DNA of 31,323 bases from assembly GCA_964428175.1 (NCBI GenBank), contig CAYRXM010000047.1, positions 1 through 31,323 of the forward strand, given 5' to 3'. Made by a program: the position numbers and the translations under genes. Position 1 is the stretch's first letter. Each line of letters starts with the position of its first letter. Below are positions 1 through 8,214 of the stretch, in pieces. Source of the stretch: CAYRXM01 sp964428175. Lineage in GTDB: Bacteria > Chloroflexota > Anaerolineae > JAFGEY01. Under the pieces are notes generated by a model. It ran no database searches and was not told where the DNA came from. It saw only the letters and a program-made list of their open reading frames with translations.

Positions 1-4
1 CTCA

Positions 5-44
5 AGACGGCACGGAATACCCTTTTGAGAACTCCGTGCCGTCT
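5..44 (-). terminator. Perfect 12-bp inverted repeat downstream of tRNA-Pro
   Basis: Bases 5-16 and 33-44 are perfectly complementary and enclose a 16-nt loop. The hairpin lies about 16 nt downstream of the tRNA on the minus strand, where a tRNA terminator is expected. No strong T-run follows before the window edge, so it could instead be a processing hairpin or the terminator of a gene outside the window. Confidence 0.5.
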
Positions 45-59
45 CTGGTTGCCGTTCTG

Positions 60-133
60 TCGGGAAGGTGGGATTTGAACCCACGACCTCACGGACCCAA
101 ACCGTGCGCGCTAGCCAGCTGCGCTACTCCCCG
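60..133 (-). tRNA. tRNA-Pro (anticodon TGG)
   Basis: Read on the minus strand this is a complete cloverleaf. The acceptor stem is CGGGGAG paired with CTTCCCG (one G-T pair) and the discriminator base is A at position 60. The T arm carries GGTTCAAATCC. The anticodon stem is CACGG/CCGTG around the loop TTTGGGT, which places TGG at positions 34-36 and assigns proline. The 3' CCA is not encoded. It is transcribed divergently from the thymidylate-kinase-like operon. Confidence 0.95.
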
Positions 134-145
134 AATCACTGTGCG

Positions 146-174
146 ATTATAGTGCAAAGCAGCCATTTTGTCAA
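146..174 (-). promoter_or_regulatory. Consensus sigma-70-type promoter for tRNA-Pro
   Basis: On the minus strand a perfect TTGACA (169-174) and a perfect TATAAT (146-151) are separated by exactly 17 bp. The -10 box sits 12 bp upstream of the mature tRNA 5' end, as expected for a strong stable-RNA promoter. Confidence 0.85.
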
Positions 175-191
175 AAAGAACGCGATTTTGC

Positions 192-220
192 TTGACAACC
201 ATTTTTGAGTGCGGTATATT
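192..220 (+). promoter_or_regulatory. Sigma-70-type promoter for the thymidylate-kinase-like operon
   Basis: TTGACA at 192-197 and TATATT at 215-220 are separated by 17 bp. The -10 box is about 38 bp upstream of the ATG at 259. It is back-to-back with the tRNA-Pro promoter, only 17 bp apart at the -35 elements. Confidence 0.8.
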
Positions 221-258
221 TAAGCCATATTGCCGGTTACATCAGAAAAGAGGACCCT

Positions 259-1017
259 ATGGCACAACTTTCCAATGGAAAACCCCTGCCGGGCAAGCTC
301 TTTGTCGTAGAGGGCATCGACGGATCGGGCAAGAGCACGCAGCTCGATCTGCTGACCAAGTGGCTGATCGGCAAGGGGTATTGTGTGGCCTTTAGCGAGT
401 GGAACTCGTCGCCGGTGGTCGGCACCACCACGCGGCGGGGCAAAAAAAAGCAGCTCCTGTCGCCGACGACGTTCAGCCTGATCCATGCCGCTGACTTTGT
501 CGACCGCATGGAGCGGCAAATGCTGCCCGCACTCCAGGCCGGAGCCATCGTGCTGGCCGACCGCTACATGTTTACCGCCTTTGCGCGCGATGTGGCCCGC
601 GGCGTCCATCCGCAGTGGGTACGCGGCGTCTATTCCTTTGCCATCCGGCCAACGGTGGGCTTTTATTTTCGCGTGCCGCTCCAAGAGTCACTGCGACGCA
701 TCCTGAACGGGCGGCCGCAGCTCAAATACTATGAGGCCGGGCTGGACATCGGCCTGAGCAGCGATCCATACGAGAGCTTTGCGCTGTTTCAAAAACGCAT
801 CTTGCAAGAGTACGACAAGATCGTCGACGAGTTTGGCCTCACCGTGATCGATGCCACCCTGCCGCTGACCGAGCAGCAAGAACTGATCCGCGAGATCGTC
901 GCCCCCCATCTGGAAGGTGTGCTCCGCTCCGAGCGCAGCGCCTGGCGCGACGCGCTGACCAAAGAACAGTTATATGGCCGCTACCTCAAAGAAATCGGCG
1001 TCGAAAGGGGGCAATGA
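259..1017 (+). CDS. Thymidylate-kinase-like P-loop protein, copy 1
   Basis: This 252-residue protein belongs to the thymidylate kinase-like P-loop family, which phosphorylates dTMP or related nucleotides. An intact Walker A, GIDGSGKST, lies at residues 19-27, and a DRY motif at 101-103 is followed by an aromatic-rich helix as in dTMP kinases. It is longer than typical dTMP kinase (about 205-215 aa) because of extra N- and C-terminal segments and a basic GTTTRRGKKK insert after the P-loop helix. The ATG at 259 is preferred over an upstream in-frame start because an AGAGGA Shine-Dalgarno lies just before it. The gene overlaps the next, related gene by 4 bp (ATGA), so the two are translationally coupled. 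The real substrate is uncertain: it may be a divergent paralogue and not the housekeeping tmk. Confidence 0.85.
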   Translation: MAQLSNGKPLPGKLFVVEGIDGSGKSTQLDLLTKWLIGKGYCVAFSEWNSSPVVGTTTRRGKKKQLLSPTTFSLIHAADFVDRMERQMLPALQAGAIVLADRYMFTAFARDVARGVHPQWVRGVYSFAIRPTVGFYFRVPLQESLRRILNGRPQLKYYEAGLDIGLSSDPYESFALFQKRILQEYDKIVDEFGLTVIDATLPLTEQQELIREIVAPHLEGVLRSERSAWRDALTKEQLYGRYLKEIGVERGQ

Positions 1018-1733
1018 TGACCAAGGTTAAATTTTACGGCCACGGACTGCCGGGCAAATACCCCAAAGAACTCCCCGGCCGGCTGATCGTCCTCGAAGGC
1101 ACCGACGGCGTCGGACGTTCGACGCAGGTGGCCCTGCTGCGCGAGTGGCTCGAATCGAGCGGCTACGCCGTCACCTCCAGCGGCCTCAAGCGCTCGCTGC
1201 TGGCCGGCAAGGGCCTGCAACTGGCCCAGGAAGGCAATGTGCTGAGCACGCGCACCAATATGCTGTTCTATGCCACCGACCTGGCCGACCGCCTGGAGCG
1301 AGAGATCATCCCGGCGCTGCGGGCCGGCTTTGTGGTCATCACCGACCGCTACATCTATTCGCTGTTCTGCCGCGCGTTGGTGCGCGGCATCGACCGCGAG
1401 TGGCTGCACAACGTCTTTGGTTTCGCCCTCGTGCCGGACAAGGTGCTCTATCTGCGCACCGACCTCAATCACCTCATCCCGCGCGTGCTCAACGCACGCG
1501 GGTTCGATTACTGGGAATCGGGGATGGACTTTATGCGCAAGGGCGGTTACTATGAAAACTATGTCGAATATCAAAGCCGCGTGATCGCCCAGTTTGACGT
1601 GATGGCCGAAGAGTTTGGCTTTCTGACCATCGACGCGACGCGCAGTGTACACGAGGTCTTTGTCGATCTGCGCGGCGGCATTCGCAAACTGATCAAGGGC
1701 ATGAAACCCGGTTCGCCCAAGATACCAGACTAA
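1014..1733 (+). CDS. Thymidylate-kinase-like protein, copy 2, with P-loop Lys replaced by Arg
   Basis: This 239-residue paralogue of the preceding gene keeps the same architecture: a P-loop near residue 29, a DRY motif at 111-113 and the TIDAT strand near 205. Its Walker A reads GTDGVGRST, so the invariant phosphate-binding lysine is Arg35 (CGT at 1116-1118). In P-loop kinases that lysine contacts the beta/gamma phosphates, so catalysis is expected to be weakened or the protein may act as a regulatory partner of copy 1; this is inference. Two start codons, 1014 and 1017, both fit the GAAAGGGGG ribosome site. The stop is only 6 bp before the MalT-type regulator. Copy 2 plausibly forms a heterodimer with copy 1, since dTMP kinases are dimers. 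Confidence 0.82.
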   Translation: MMTKVKFYGHGLPGKYPKELPGRLIVLEGTDGVGRSTQVALLREWLESSGYAVTSSGLKRSLLAGKGLQLAQEGNVLSTRTNMLFYATDLADRLEREIIPALRAGFVVITDRYIYSLFCRALVRGIDREWLHNVFGFALVPDKVLYLRTDLNHLIPRVLNARGFDYWESGMDFMRKGGYYENYVEYQSRVIAQFDVMAEEFGFLTIDATRSVHEVFVDLRGGIRKLIKGMKPGSPKIPD

Positions 1734-1739
1734 AAGACA

Positions 1740-4427
1740 ATGACCCTCATTTCTCATATCGCTACCAAACTGCTTGTTCCTACCACGCGATCCAGGCTTC
1801 TGCGCCGGCCCAGGCTGAGCCGCAAGCTGAACCGCTGCATCGAAGCCGGGCTGACCGTGATCGCCGCGCCGGCCGGCTTTGGCAAAACCACCCTGCTCGG
1901 CGAATGGTGCGAACGCTGTGAATGGCCGGTGGCCTGGATTTCGCTGGACGAGGCCGACAATGACCCGATCCGCTTCTGGTCGTACATGGCCGCCGCACTC
2001 GACAAACTCGACGCGCGGGTGGGCGAAAACGTGTTGCAATTCATCCACACCCCCAATCCATCGCCCATCGAATACCTGATCCCCACGCTGATCAACACGG
2101 TCACGTCGATCCCCGATCATTTCGTCCTCGTGCTGGACGATTATCACTGCATCGCAGCGCAAGACATCCATCGGGGCGTGGCCTATTTGCTCGACTATTT
2201 GCCGCGCAACATGCACCTGGTCATCGCCAGTCGTGTTATGCCGCCGCTGCCCCTGGCGCGATGGCGTGCGCGCGGCCAGTTGATCGAACTGAACGCTGCC
2301 GACCTGCGCTTTTCCCAGACCGAAACGGAAGGCCTGCTCAACGAGATGCTCTCACTCGATCTGGACAACGCCGCACTGGCCGCGCTGCAAGCACGCACCG
2401 AAGGCTGGGCGGTCGGGCTGCACCTGGCCGCACTGGCCATCAGCGGGCAGCCGGCGCAGCCGCCGCAGCCGCCGCTCGACGCCTTTCAGGGCGATCACCG
2501 CTACGTGGTCGATTACCTGGGCACAGAAGTGATGGCCCGATTGAACCCGGAGACGCGCGCGTTTCTGCTGCAAACCAGCATCCTCGACACGCTGACCGCT
2601 CCCCTGTGCAACGCGGTGACGCTGCGCTCGGACAGCCAGGCTCTGCTCGACGACCTTTACCGCCGCCAGCTTTTCATCACTGCCTTGAGCAAAGGCGCGT
2701 ATCGCTACCACCCCCTCTTTGCCGACTTTTTGCGCGCCCGTCTGGCGCGCGAGGCCGCGGCAGCAGTCGCGGCACTGCATGAACGTGCATCGGCCTGGTA
2801 CGAGGCGCAAGGCGACCTCGACCGGGCCATCAGCCATACGCTGGCCGCCAACGACGTTGAACGGGGAGTGCAGTTGATCGAACAGACGGCGCGCGTGTAC
2901 CTGATGCGCGGCGAATTCGTCACCCTGCGCAGGTGGTTCGATGCCCTGCCCCAAGAGGCCATTTTCGACCGGCCGCTGTTTTGCCTGGTGTACGCCTGGG
3001 TGCTGACCAACGCGGCTCAACTCGACGCGGCCGGCGCCTGCCTCGATCACCTGGAGGCGCACCTGCCCCGTGGCGACGAGGCCAACCTGCTGCGCGGCGA
3101 AGCGTCGACGGTGCGCGCGCGAATGTCGGCCATGCGCGGGCAGGCCGCCGAAAACATCCATTTCTGCAAGCAGGCGCTGGCCCTGCTGCCCGAGTCGGCG
3201 ATGGTGCAGCGCAGCGACGCCTATCTCGACCTCAGCTTTGCCTTCAGCGCCCGGCAGGCCTACGAGGAGTCGCTGGACGCTTTTGAGCAAGCCATCGACC
3301 TGGCCCGGAAGGCCGGAAACCTGCGCACGGCAATGATGGCGATGTATTACGCCAGCGACATCCGCCGGGTGCGCGGGCAGCTCCAGCAGGCCGCACAAAG
3401 CTACCAACACGGGCTGGATTGGTGTCACGAGGGGCACACCGATTCGCCGTCGCCGCTGGCGTGCTGGGCGCGCGCCGGGCTGGGGCTGCTGTCCTACGAG
3501 TGGAATGACCTTGACCAGGCCATCGACCAATTGCAGCGGGCAGTCCAGGAGGCCCAACAGTGCGGCGAGATCAAGGTACTGATCTATCCACGCCTGACCC
3601 TGGCCTGCGCCTTGCAGGCGCGCGGCGAATTCGACCGGGCGCACGACGTGCTGGACGCCGCCGCCGAGGTCACCGCGCAGATGCACATCGCCGATTTTGT
3701 CCAGCAGATCGAGCTGGCCCGCTTGCGGCTTTGGCTGGCCCAAGGGCAAAACGGTCAGACCGCCGACTGGCTGCGCCGGCACGGCATCGGCGCGGCCAAT
3801 GAGACGCTGTCGGCGTGCCAGTGGGCCATGTTGGCCTGCTATCACCTGCATCTGGGCGGGCAGCGCGATCCTGCCGCGCTGGAGCGAATCGCTGCCTGGA
3901 GCGAAACCGAGCAGCAGGCGGCGGAAAAGGCCGGGCGGCGCGTACACGTCGTCCAGCACTCGGCGCGCCTGGCCCTGCTCGACGACGCGCTGGGGCGTCG
4001 CGCGCAGGCCCGCCAGCGGCTTGCCGACGCGCTCGAACTGGCCGAGCCGATGGGCCTGGTACGCACCTTTGTCGACTATGGTCTGCCGATGGCCGGGCTG
4101 TGCCGCGATCTGGCCTCGCGACGCCGCGATACGGGCTATCTCAACCGGCTGCTGGCCGCCTTCAACCCCGATCCGGCCCGCCGCCAGCCGCGCCCGGCCT
4201 CTGTGTCAACCGCAATCTCGCGCACGCCATTGGTCGAGCCGCTGCGCCCGCGCGAGATCGAGGTGCTGGAGCACATCGCCGATGGGCGCTCCAATCAGGA
4301 AATCGCCGACGAAATGATCATGGCCCTCAGCACGGTCAAGTGGTATCTGCGCAACATCTATGACAAGCTCAACGTCAGTCGGCGCACGCAGGCACTCGCC
4401 CGCGCGCGCGAACTGAACTTGCACTGA
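1740..4427 (+). CDS. MalT/LuxR-type ATP-dependent transcriptional regulator
   Basis: This 895-residue protein has the layout of a MalT-family STAND activator. The N-terminal NTPase has a Walker A APAGFGKTT at 43-51 and a Walker B VLVLDD ending at 134. A long helical TPR-like sensor occupies roughly 350-800, and a LuxR-type helix-turn-helix lies at about 834-895 (PLRPREIEVLEHIADGRSNQ and following). Such proteins bind an inducer through the repeat region and activate promoters in an ATP-dependent way. It starts 6 bp after the second kinase-like gene and is probably the third gene of that operon, ending at a strong hairpin. The inducer and target are not evident. Chloroflexota carry many MalT-type paralogues, so linkage to the kinases could be coincidental. 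Confidence 0.9.
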   Translation: MTLISHIATKLLVPTTRSRLLRRPRLSRKLNRCIEAGLTVIAAPAGFGKTTLLGEWCERCEWPVAWISLDEADNDPIRFWSYMAAALDKLDARVGENVLQFIHTPNPSPIEYLIPTLINTVTSIPDHFVLVLDDYHCIAAQDIHRGVAYLLDYLPRNMHLVIASRVMPPLPLARWRARGQLIELNAADLRFSQTETEGLLNEMLSLDLDNAALAALQARTEGWAVGLHLAALAISGQPAQPPQPPLDAFQGDHRYVVDYLGTEVMARLNPETRAFLLQTSILDTLTAPLCNAVTLRSDSQALLDDLYRRQLFITALSKGAYRYHPLFADFLRARLAREAAAAVAALHERASAWYEAQGDLDRAISHTLAANDVERGVQLIEQTARVYLMRGEFVTLRRWFDALPQEAIFDRPLFCLVYAWVLTNAAQLDAAGACLDHLEAHLPRGDEANLLRGEASTVRARMSAMRGQAAENIHFCKQALALLPESAMVQRSDAYLDLSFAFSARQAYEESLDAFEQAIDLARKAGNLRTAMMAMYYASDIRRVRGQLQQAAQSYQHGLDWCHEGHTDSPSPLACWARAGLGLLSYEWNDLDQAIDQLQRAVQEAQQCGEIKVLIYPRLTLACALQARGEFDRAHDVLDAAAEVTAQMHIADFVQQIELARLRLWLAQGQNGQTADWLRRHGIGAANETLSACQWAMLACYHLHLGGQRDPAALERIAAWSETEQQAAEKAGRRVHVVQHSARLALLDDALGRRAQARQRLADALELAEPMGLVRTFVDYGLPMAGLCRDLASRRRDTGYLNRLLAAFNPDPARRQPRPASVSTAISRTPLVEPLRPREIEVLEHIADGRSNQEIADEMIMALSTVKWYLRNIYDKLNVSRRTQALARARELNLH

Positions 4428-4430
4428 CTA

Positions 4431-4469
4431 CACAGAAGGGCGAGTTGAAAACTCGCCCTTCTGTGATTT
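4431..4469 (+). terminator. Rho-independent terminator of the kinase/MalT operon
   Basis: A perfect 15-bp stem (4431-4445 with 4451-4465) with a TGAAA loop begins 4 bp after the regulator's stop codon. It is followed by ATTTACC and further T-rich sequence. Confidence 0.88.
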
Positions 4470-4485
4470 ACCCTCCTTTCGGACG

Positions 4486-4514
4486 GTGACTTTTTTCCCC
4501 TGATGTTTTATCAT
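4486..4514 (+). promoter_or_regulatory. Putative promoter of the aldo/keto reductase gene
   Basis: GTGACT (4486-4491) and TATCAT (4509-4514) are spaced by 17 bp. Both match the sigma-70 consensus only partially (4/6 and 4-5/6). They lie between the preceding terminator and the gene. Confidence 0.45.
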
Positions 4515-4533
4515 AATCAGGACAAGCAACAAG

Positions 4534-4557
4534 CCTTCGATCCGGTTGGATCGAGGG
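4534..4557 (+). other. Leader hairpin before the aldo/keto reductase
   Basis: A 10-bp stem (4534-4543 with 4548-4557, one G-T pair) closes a GGTT loop. It lies 12 nt before the GGGAGG ribosome site. With no T-run it is not a terminator. A stabilising or translation-modulating 5' UTR element is possible, but no known riboswitch is recognised. Confidence 0.4.
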
Positions 4558-4582
4558 CCATAGCCTTTTGGGAGGATACAGA

Positions 4583-5761
4583 ATGCGTTATCGAAAATTG
4601 GGTTCTTTGGACATCGAGGTTTCGGCGCTTGGCTTTGGCTGCATGCGCCTGCCCACGCGCGACGGCCAAATCGACGAACCAGAAGCGACGCGGATGATTC
4701 ATTACGCTATCGAGCGCGGCGTCAACTATATCGACACCGCCTACCCGTATCACAACGGCCAGAGCGAGGTCTTTTTGGGACGCGCGCTGCAAGGCGGCTA
4801 CCGCGACAGGGTCTGTCTGGTCTCCAAGATGCCAAGCTGGCTGGTCAAGACCGCCGACGATTTCGACCGTTTTCTGGACGAGCAGCTCGCCCGTCTGCAA
4901 ACCGATCAACTCGACATTTACCTGCTGCACACGCTCAACCGCAGCCTGTGGCCCAAACTGCGCGACCTCGGCGTGATCGCCTGGGCCGAAAAGGCCATCG
5001 CCGATGGGCGGTTCAAGCACCTGGGCTTTTCTTTTCACGACGATTACGATGTATTTCAGTCCATTATCGACGATTACGATCATTGGGCGCTGGCCCAGGT
5101 GCAGTACAACCTGATCGACGTCGAAAACCAGGCCGGAACCAGGGGAGTCCAGTACGCAGCTGCAAAGGGCATCGCCGTGGTGGTGATGGAACCGCTGCTC
5201 GGCGGCAAGCTGGTCGATCCGCCGCAGCCGGTGCAGGCGATCTGGGATGAGGCCACGCACCGGCGCAGCGCCGTCGATTGGGCGCTGCAATGGCTGTGGG
5301 ATCAGCCCGAGGTGTCGACCGTGCTCAGCGGGATGAGCGCGATGCCGCAGGTCGAGGAAAATCTGGCCAGCGCGGAGGCTTCCGGCGTGGGCATCCTCGA
5401 CAACGGCAACCGCCCCCTGTTCGAGCGGGTGCGCGCCCAATACCAGGCGCTGATGCCCATCGGCTGCACCGGCTGCCGCTACTGCATGCCCTGCCCCCAG
5501 GGCGTTGACATCCCGGCCAATCTGGGGATCTATAACGAAGGGGTAATGTACGGCAAACCCGACGCGGCGCGCGGCCAGTACGACTGGTTCCGCCAGGCCT
5601 TTGAGGTGGTCGGCACCAACGATCACGACATCCGCGCCTTGCAGTGCGTGCAGTGTGGCGCGTGCGAGGAAAAATGCCCGCAGAAAATCCCCATCAGCCG
5701 CTGGATGCAGACCATCCACCGGGTGCTGGGCGAAGGCCAGCCCTTTGTAATGCAGGTCTGA
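4583..5761 (+). CDS. Aldo/keto reductase with C-terminal 4Fe-4S ferredoxin-like domain
   Basis: This 392-residue protein is an aldo/keto reductase, an NAD(P)H-dependent carbonyl reductase with a TIM barrel. The catalytic tetrad is visible as Asp51 and Tyr56 (DTAYPYHNG), Lys82 (VSKMP) and His116 (LLHTLN). After about residue 285 there is a ferredoxin-like tail with two cysteine clusters: C295, C298, C301, C304 followed by Pro, and C355, C358, C361, C365 followed by Pro. Fused AKR-ferredoxin proteins of this kind are a known, widespread and mostly uncharacterised subfamily. The start at 4583 is chosen because GGGAGG lies 7 bp upstream; an earlier in-frame TTG at 4568 would precede that site. 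It has its own promoter and terminator. Confidence 0.92.
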   Translation: MRYRKLGSLDIEVSALGFGCMRLPTRDGQIDEPEATRMIHYAIERGVNYIDTAYPYHNGQSEVFLGRALQGGYRDRVCLVSKMPSWLVKTADDFDRFLDEQLARLQTDQLDIYLLHTLNRSLWPKLRDLGVIAWAEKAIADGRFKHLGFSFHDDYDVFQSIIDDYDHWALAQVQYNLIDVENQAGTRGVQYAAAKGIAVVVMEPLLGGKLVDPPQPVQAIWDEATHRRSAVDWALQWLWDQPEVSTVLSGMSAMPQVEENLASAEASGVGILDNGNRPLFERVRAQYQALMPIGCTGCRYCMPCPQGVDIPANLGIYNEGVMYGKPDAARGQYDWFRQAFEVVGTNDHDIRALQCVQCGACEEKCPQKIPISRWMQTIHRVLGEGQPFVMQV

Positions 5762-5769
5762 AAAAACAC

Positions 5770-5803
5770 GCCGCCCCGCGCTTGAGCGCGGGGCGGCATT
5801 TGT
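5770..5803. terminator. Bidirectional terminator between convergent genes
   Basis: A perfect 12-bp GC-only stem (5770-5781 with 5786-5797) with a TTGA loop is flanked by ATTTGTTT on the plus side and by a six-A run (5762-5767) that becomes a T-run on the minus side. It can end both the aldo/keto reductase transcript and the minus-strand accessory cassette. Confidence 0.9.
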
Positions 5804-5882
5804 TTGACACGATCATCCTCATAAGCTTGGTCTTCCGGTTTGATTTCGTCTTCTCTCAGTAAGTCGTTGTTCGCCTTGAAAG

Positions 5883-7112
5883 TTAGTTCGTAGCGGCGAC
5901 CTCGTAGTGATCGTCCACCCAGGTGTACAGAGCTGTGACCGCGTCGAGCATGTTCCGGGTCATCTCGCGCGTGCGGATGGTCTTGAAATAGTAGCACATC
6001 TTGACGGGCTTGCCGCGATAGACCGCCGGGATGGAATTGAACGGGAGTTTGCGGTTGGTCTGGTTGCAGAACCCACAGGCCCGGCACTCGCCGGTAAAGT
6101 GGTACACGAGGTCTTGCAGCGGCTCCGGCAGGGCGTCGAGTTGTCTCAACAACACCTTGAACGCGGCCTTGTCTTCGACGAACGTGTAGAGAATCTGGCG
6201 ATGGTAGCGCGACTCGAACTGCGTCATGAACCGGAGCCTGAAAGGCTCACCCTCCGGTCCGGCGTAGGTCTTGGTGAACGCCAGGGTGATGAAATTCGTG
6301 ACGTCAAGCCCGCTGCCCCAGTCGGAGCTTTGCTGGAATCCCTGGGCGAGAAGCATACTCGTGAACTGTCGGTAAGTCTCGGGATCGTCGCTGAGTCTGC
6401 TCATCATGTCCAGGGCATAGTCATAGGTTGGCTCGAACAGCGCGCGTTTAAAGATGCGGTTCTTGATCTGATCAAGGTACCGGAGGTGGTTAAAGATCTG
6501 CCACTGCTTGAGATTGGCCTCGTCCCCGACCTCCTGACGCCACCGGGCGTCATAGGCGGCGGATTCGGCGGCGGCGAGGGTGGCGAGCAGCGTCCAGGCG
6601 TCGCACATCTCGGGATACACCGGGTTCGACAGGGACAGGGTTCCACCGGCATCAGCGCAGGACAGGCCCAGGGCCGTGAGGTTCTTGACCAAAGCCGCAC
6701 ACGCGCGCTTGTTGAACCCAAGATCGTCTCGCTCGACCACCAGCGTGCCGTCGTGGATCGTGCCCAGCTCGCCCAGGCGTTGCAGACTGTCGAACAGGCC
6801 CTCGATCATGTCCTCGTTCTTGCGCCGCAGCTTGCGGGCCTCCAGGTACTTTTTCGCTTCGTCCTTGTAGACCCTGTCCGGGTTGGGGCGATCCTCCGTC
6901 TCGTCAGGCTCCGTCGTCATCCCGATGAGCGTCGGGTCGTGGTACAGCGCGGTATAGATCCCGGCGATAAAGTCGTACAGCTGGCGCTGCGCGGTCTCGC
7001 TCGCCGCGTCCGACGGAGTGGGGCGGAAGTCTGGCTGGGTGGCGATATAGTTGTAGACCAGGCGTTGTGAGACATTGTCAAAGTCGGTACCGGTACGGTT
7101 CTCGAAGTTCAT
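5883..7112 (-). CDS. Protein of unknown family with C-terminal CxxCGxC...C motif
   Basis: I do not recognise this 409-residue protein. It is largely helical and soluble, with no signal peptide or membrane segment. A charged Lys/Arg/Glu-rich stretch lies near residues 80-105. Near the C-terminus is a likely metal or Fe-S site: C343, C346 and C349 (CRACGFC) plus C373 (KMCYYF), with a conserved-looking basic/aromatic spacer. The start at 7112 has an AGGAG site 6 bp upstream. It follows the C39-like gene after 58 bp and is the last gene of a three-gene minus-strand cassette. That neighbour carries the same CxxCGxC motif, which suggests a shared cofactor or substrate. A role in sensing or modifying a small molecule with the GyrI-like partner is conjecture. 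Confidence 0.75.
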   Translation of the reverse strand: MNFENRTGTDFDNVSQRLVYNYIATQPDFRPTPSDAASETAQRQLYDFIAGIYTALYHDPTLIGMTTEPDETEDRPNPDRVYKDEAKKYLEARKLRRKNEDMIEGLFDSLQRLGELGTIHDGTLVVERDDLGFNKRACAALVKNLTALGLSCADAGGTLSLSNPVYPEMCDAWTLLATLAAAESAAYDARWRQEVGDEANLKQWQIFNHLRYLDQIKNRIFKRALFEPTYDYALDMMSRLSDDPETYRQFTSMLLAQGFQQSSDWGSGLDVTNFITLAFTKTYAGPEGEPFRLRFMTQFESRYHRQILYTFVEDKAAFKVLLRQLDALPEPLQDLVYHFTGECRACGFCNQTNRKLPFNSIPAVYRGKPVKMCYYFKTIRTREMTRNMLDAVTALYTWVDDHYEVAATN

Positions 7113-7170
7113 TTCGTTCTCCTACTCTCTGAGAGTGTGATTGGGTGAGTGCTTGCGAATGGCTCTATGG

Positions 7171-8214
7171 CTACTGCCGATGCGCACTTATCGCGTTGAG
7201 CACTCGGATGTCGTTTTGCTTGATCCTGTCAAGCGTCAGCTCTACCATCTCGCCCCAACCGCACGCATAGTGTGTCGACCAGTCCGCCCGCTCATTCAGT
7301 CCGATCAACGCCCACGCAAGATCGTGCGTATAGCCATAGCACGGGCCGCCGATCTCCTTGCAGATATCGTCGAATGCCGGGTTCTGCAGTTCTTCAATCT
7401 TGCGGTAGCGGAACACCTCCGCAAAGTTGTGGCAGTTGAACGTGTACCACATGGTATCGGACACCCGCTTCATCCGCGCTTGCTTCTCTGCCAGGTCTGC
7501 CTTAGCTAATCCGTCCGGCTGATACCACCCCATTTTCCCGATATAGTCGTCCCAGAGCTTCGCGTTGAGGTTGTGTTCCATGACCTGCCGGATACGTTCC
7601 AGGCCATCCTTCAGCGTATAGCGTGGTTGCACCTTGTCTCCGATGATATACAGCGTATCAAGCTCGTCATAGGAGGGCGCGCTATGTGGTTTTCGCTGCG
7701 CGTTGGTATAATCGGGACAAATCAGTGCGCCGTTGTCGTATCCGATTATGACGCGAAAGCGCCCTTCGCCTGTCTTGACCTTGGCGATTACGGGTCTGCC
7801 CGCGTCAATAGAGGCCTCGATCGCGGCTTTAAACGATTCGGGAACGGTCAGCTTGTCGTAGGTATAGCCCGCAAAACCGAACAGAAAGTCAACCGTATAA
7901 TCGGTACCACAACTGTTGGCCTCGGTCTCGCCGATCAACTTTTGCATCTCGGTCGGCACGCCATCGAAACGGCAGCGCAGAGAACTGCGCCCGCACATCG
8001 TGTCAAACACGAAGAAAAGCTGTTCCTGTACACCGGCTGTCGAGTTGCGACAGTTTCCGCAGCCGTCACATAGCTGCCCATTCCGTTTCTTACAGTCGTA
8101 TGCATCGTCGCCGGTGATTCGCTCAAGGACCATGTATGTAGAGGCAAAGCAGTTGATAAAGTCTGTGGTCGTGAACCCGCTGAACGGAACTTTGAATGCC
8201 AATTTATTCTTCAT
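7171..8214 (-). CDS. C39/BtrH-like papain-fold protein with Cys-cluster insert
   Basis: This 347-residue protein resembles the C39-peptidase/BtrH N-terminal fold. It has an N-terminal NCFASTYMVLE helix with a catalytic-type Cys22, and a later strand pair RPVIAKV...RFRVIIGYD...ALICPDY (about 140-170). In active relatives a His normally sits just before the VIIGYD strand; here Arg occupies that place, so peptidase activity is doubtful. Between these segments lies a Cys-rich insert with C41, C49, C52 and C55 (CxxCGxC), which looks metal-binding. The start at 8214 is chosen because GGAG lies 6 nt upstream; it gives an 11-bp overlap with the GyrI-like gene. Base composition is visibly lower in GC than in flanking genes. 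The fold assignment is tentative. Confidence 0.7.
   Translation of the reverse strand: MKNKLAFKVPFSGFTTTDFINCFASTYMVLERITGDDAYDCKKRNGQLCDGCGNCRNSTAGVQEQLFFVFDTMCGRSSLRCRFDGVPTEMQKLIGETEANSCGTDYTVDFLFGFAGYTYDKLTVPESFKAAIEASIDAGRPVIAKVKTGEGRFRVIIGYDNGALICPDYTNAQRKPHSAPSYDELDTLYIIGDKVQPRYTLKDGLERIRQVMEHNLNAKLWDDYIGKMGWYQPDGLAKADLAEKQARMKRVSDTMWYTFNCHNFAEVFRYRKIEELQNPAFDDICKEIGGPCYGYTHDLAWALIGLNERADWSTHYACGWGEMVELTLDRIKQNDIRVLNAISAHRQ

Noticed and set aside
2352..3959. Long minus-strand ORF of 535 codons inside the MalT-type gene
   Set aside because: It is a GC-driven shadow of the plus-strand gene, with no recognisable domain and no ribosome site.
4517..5719. 400-codon minus-strand ORF opposite the aldo/keto reductase
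   Set aside because: Shadow frame: the plus-strand protein has a full catalytic tetrad and both cysteine clusters.
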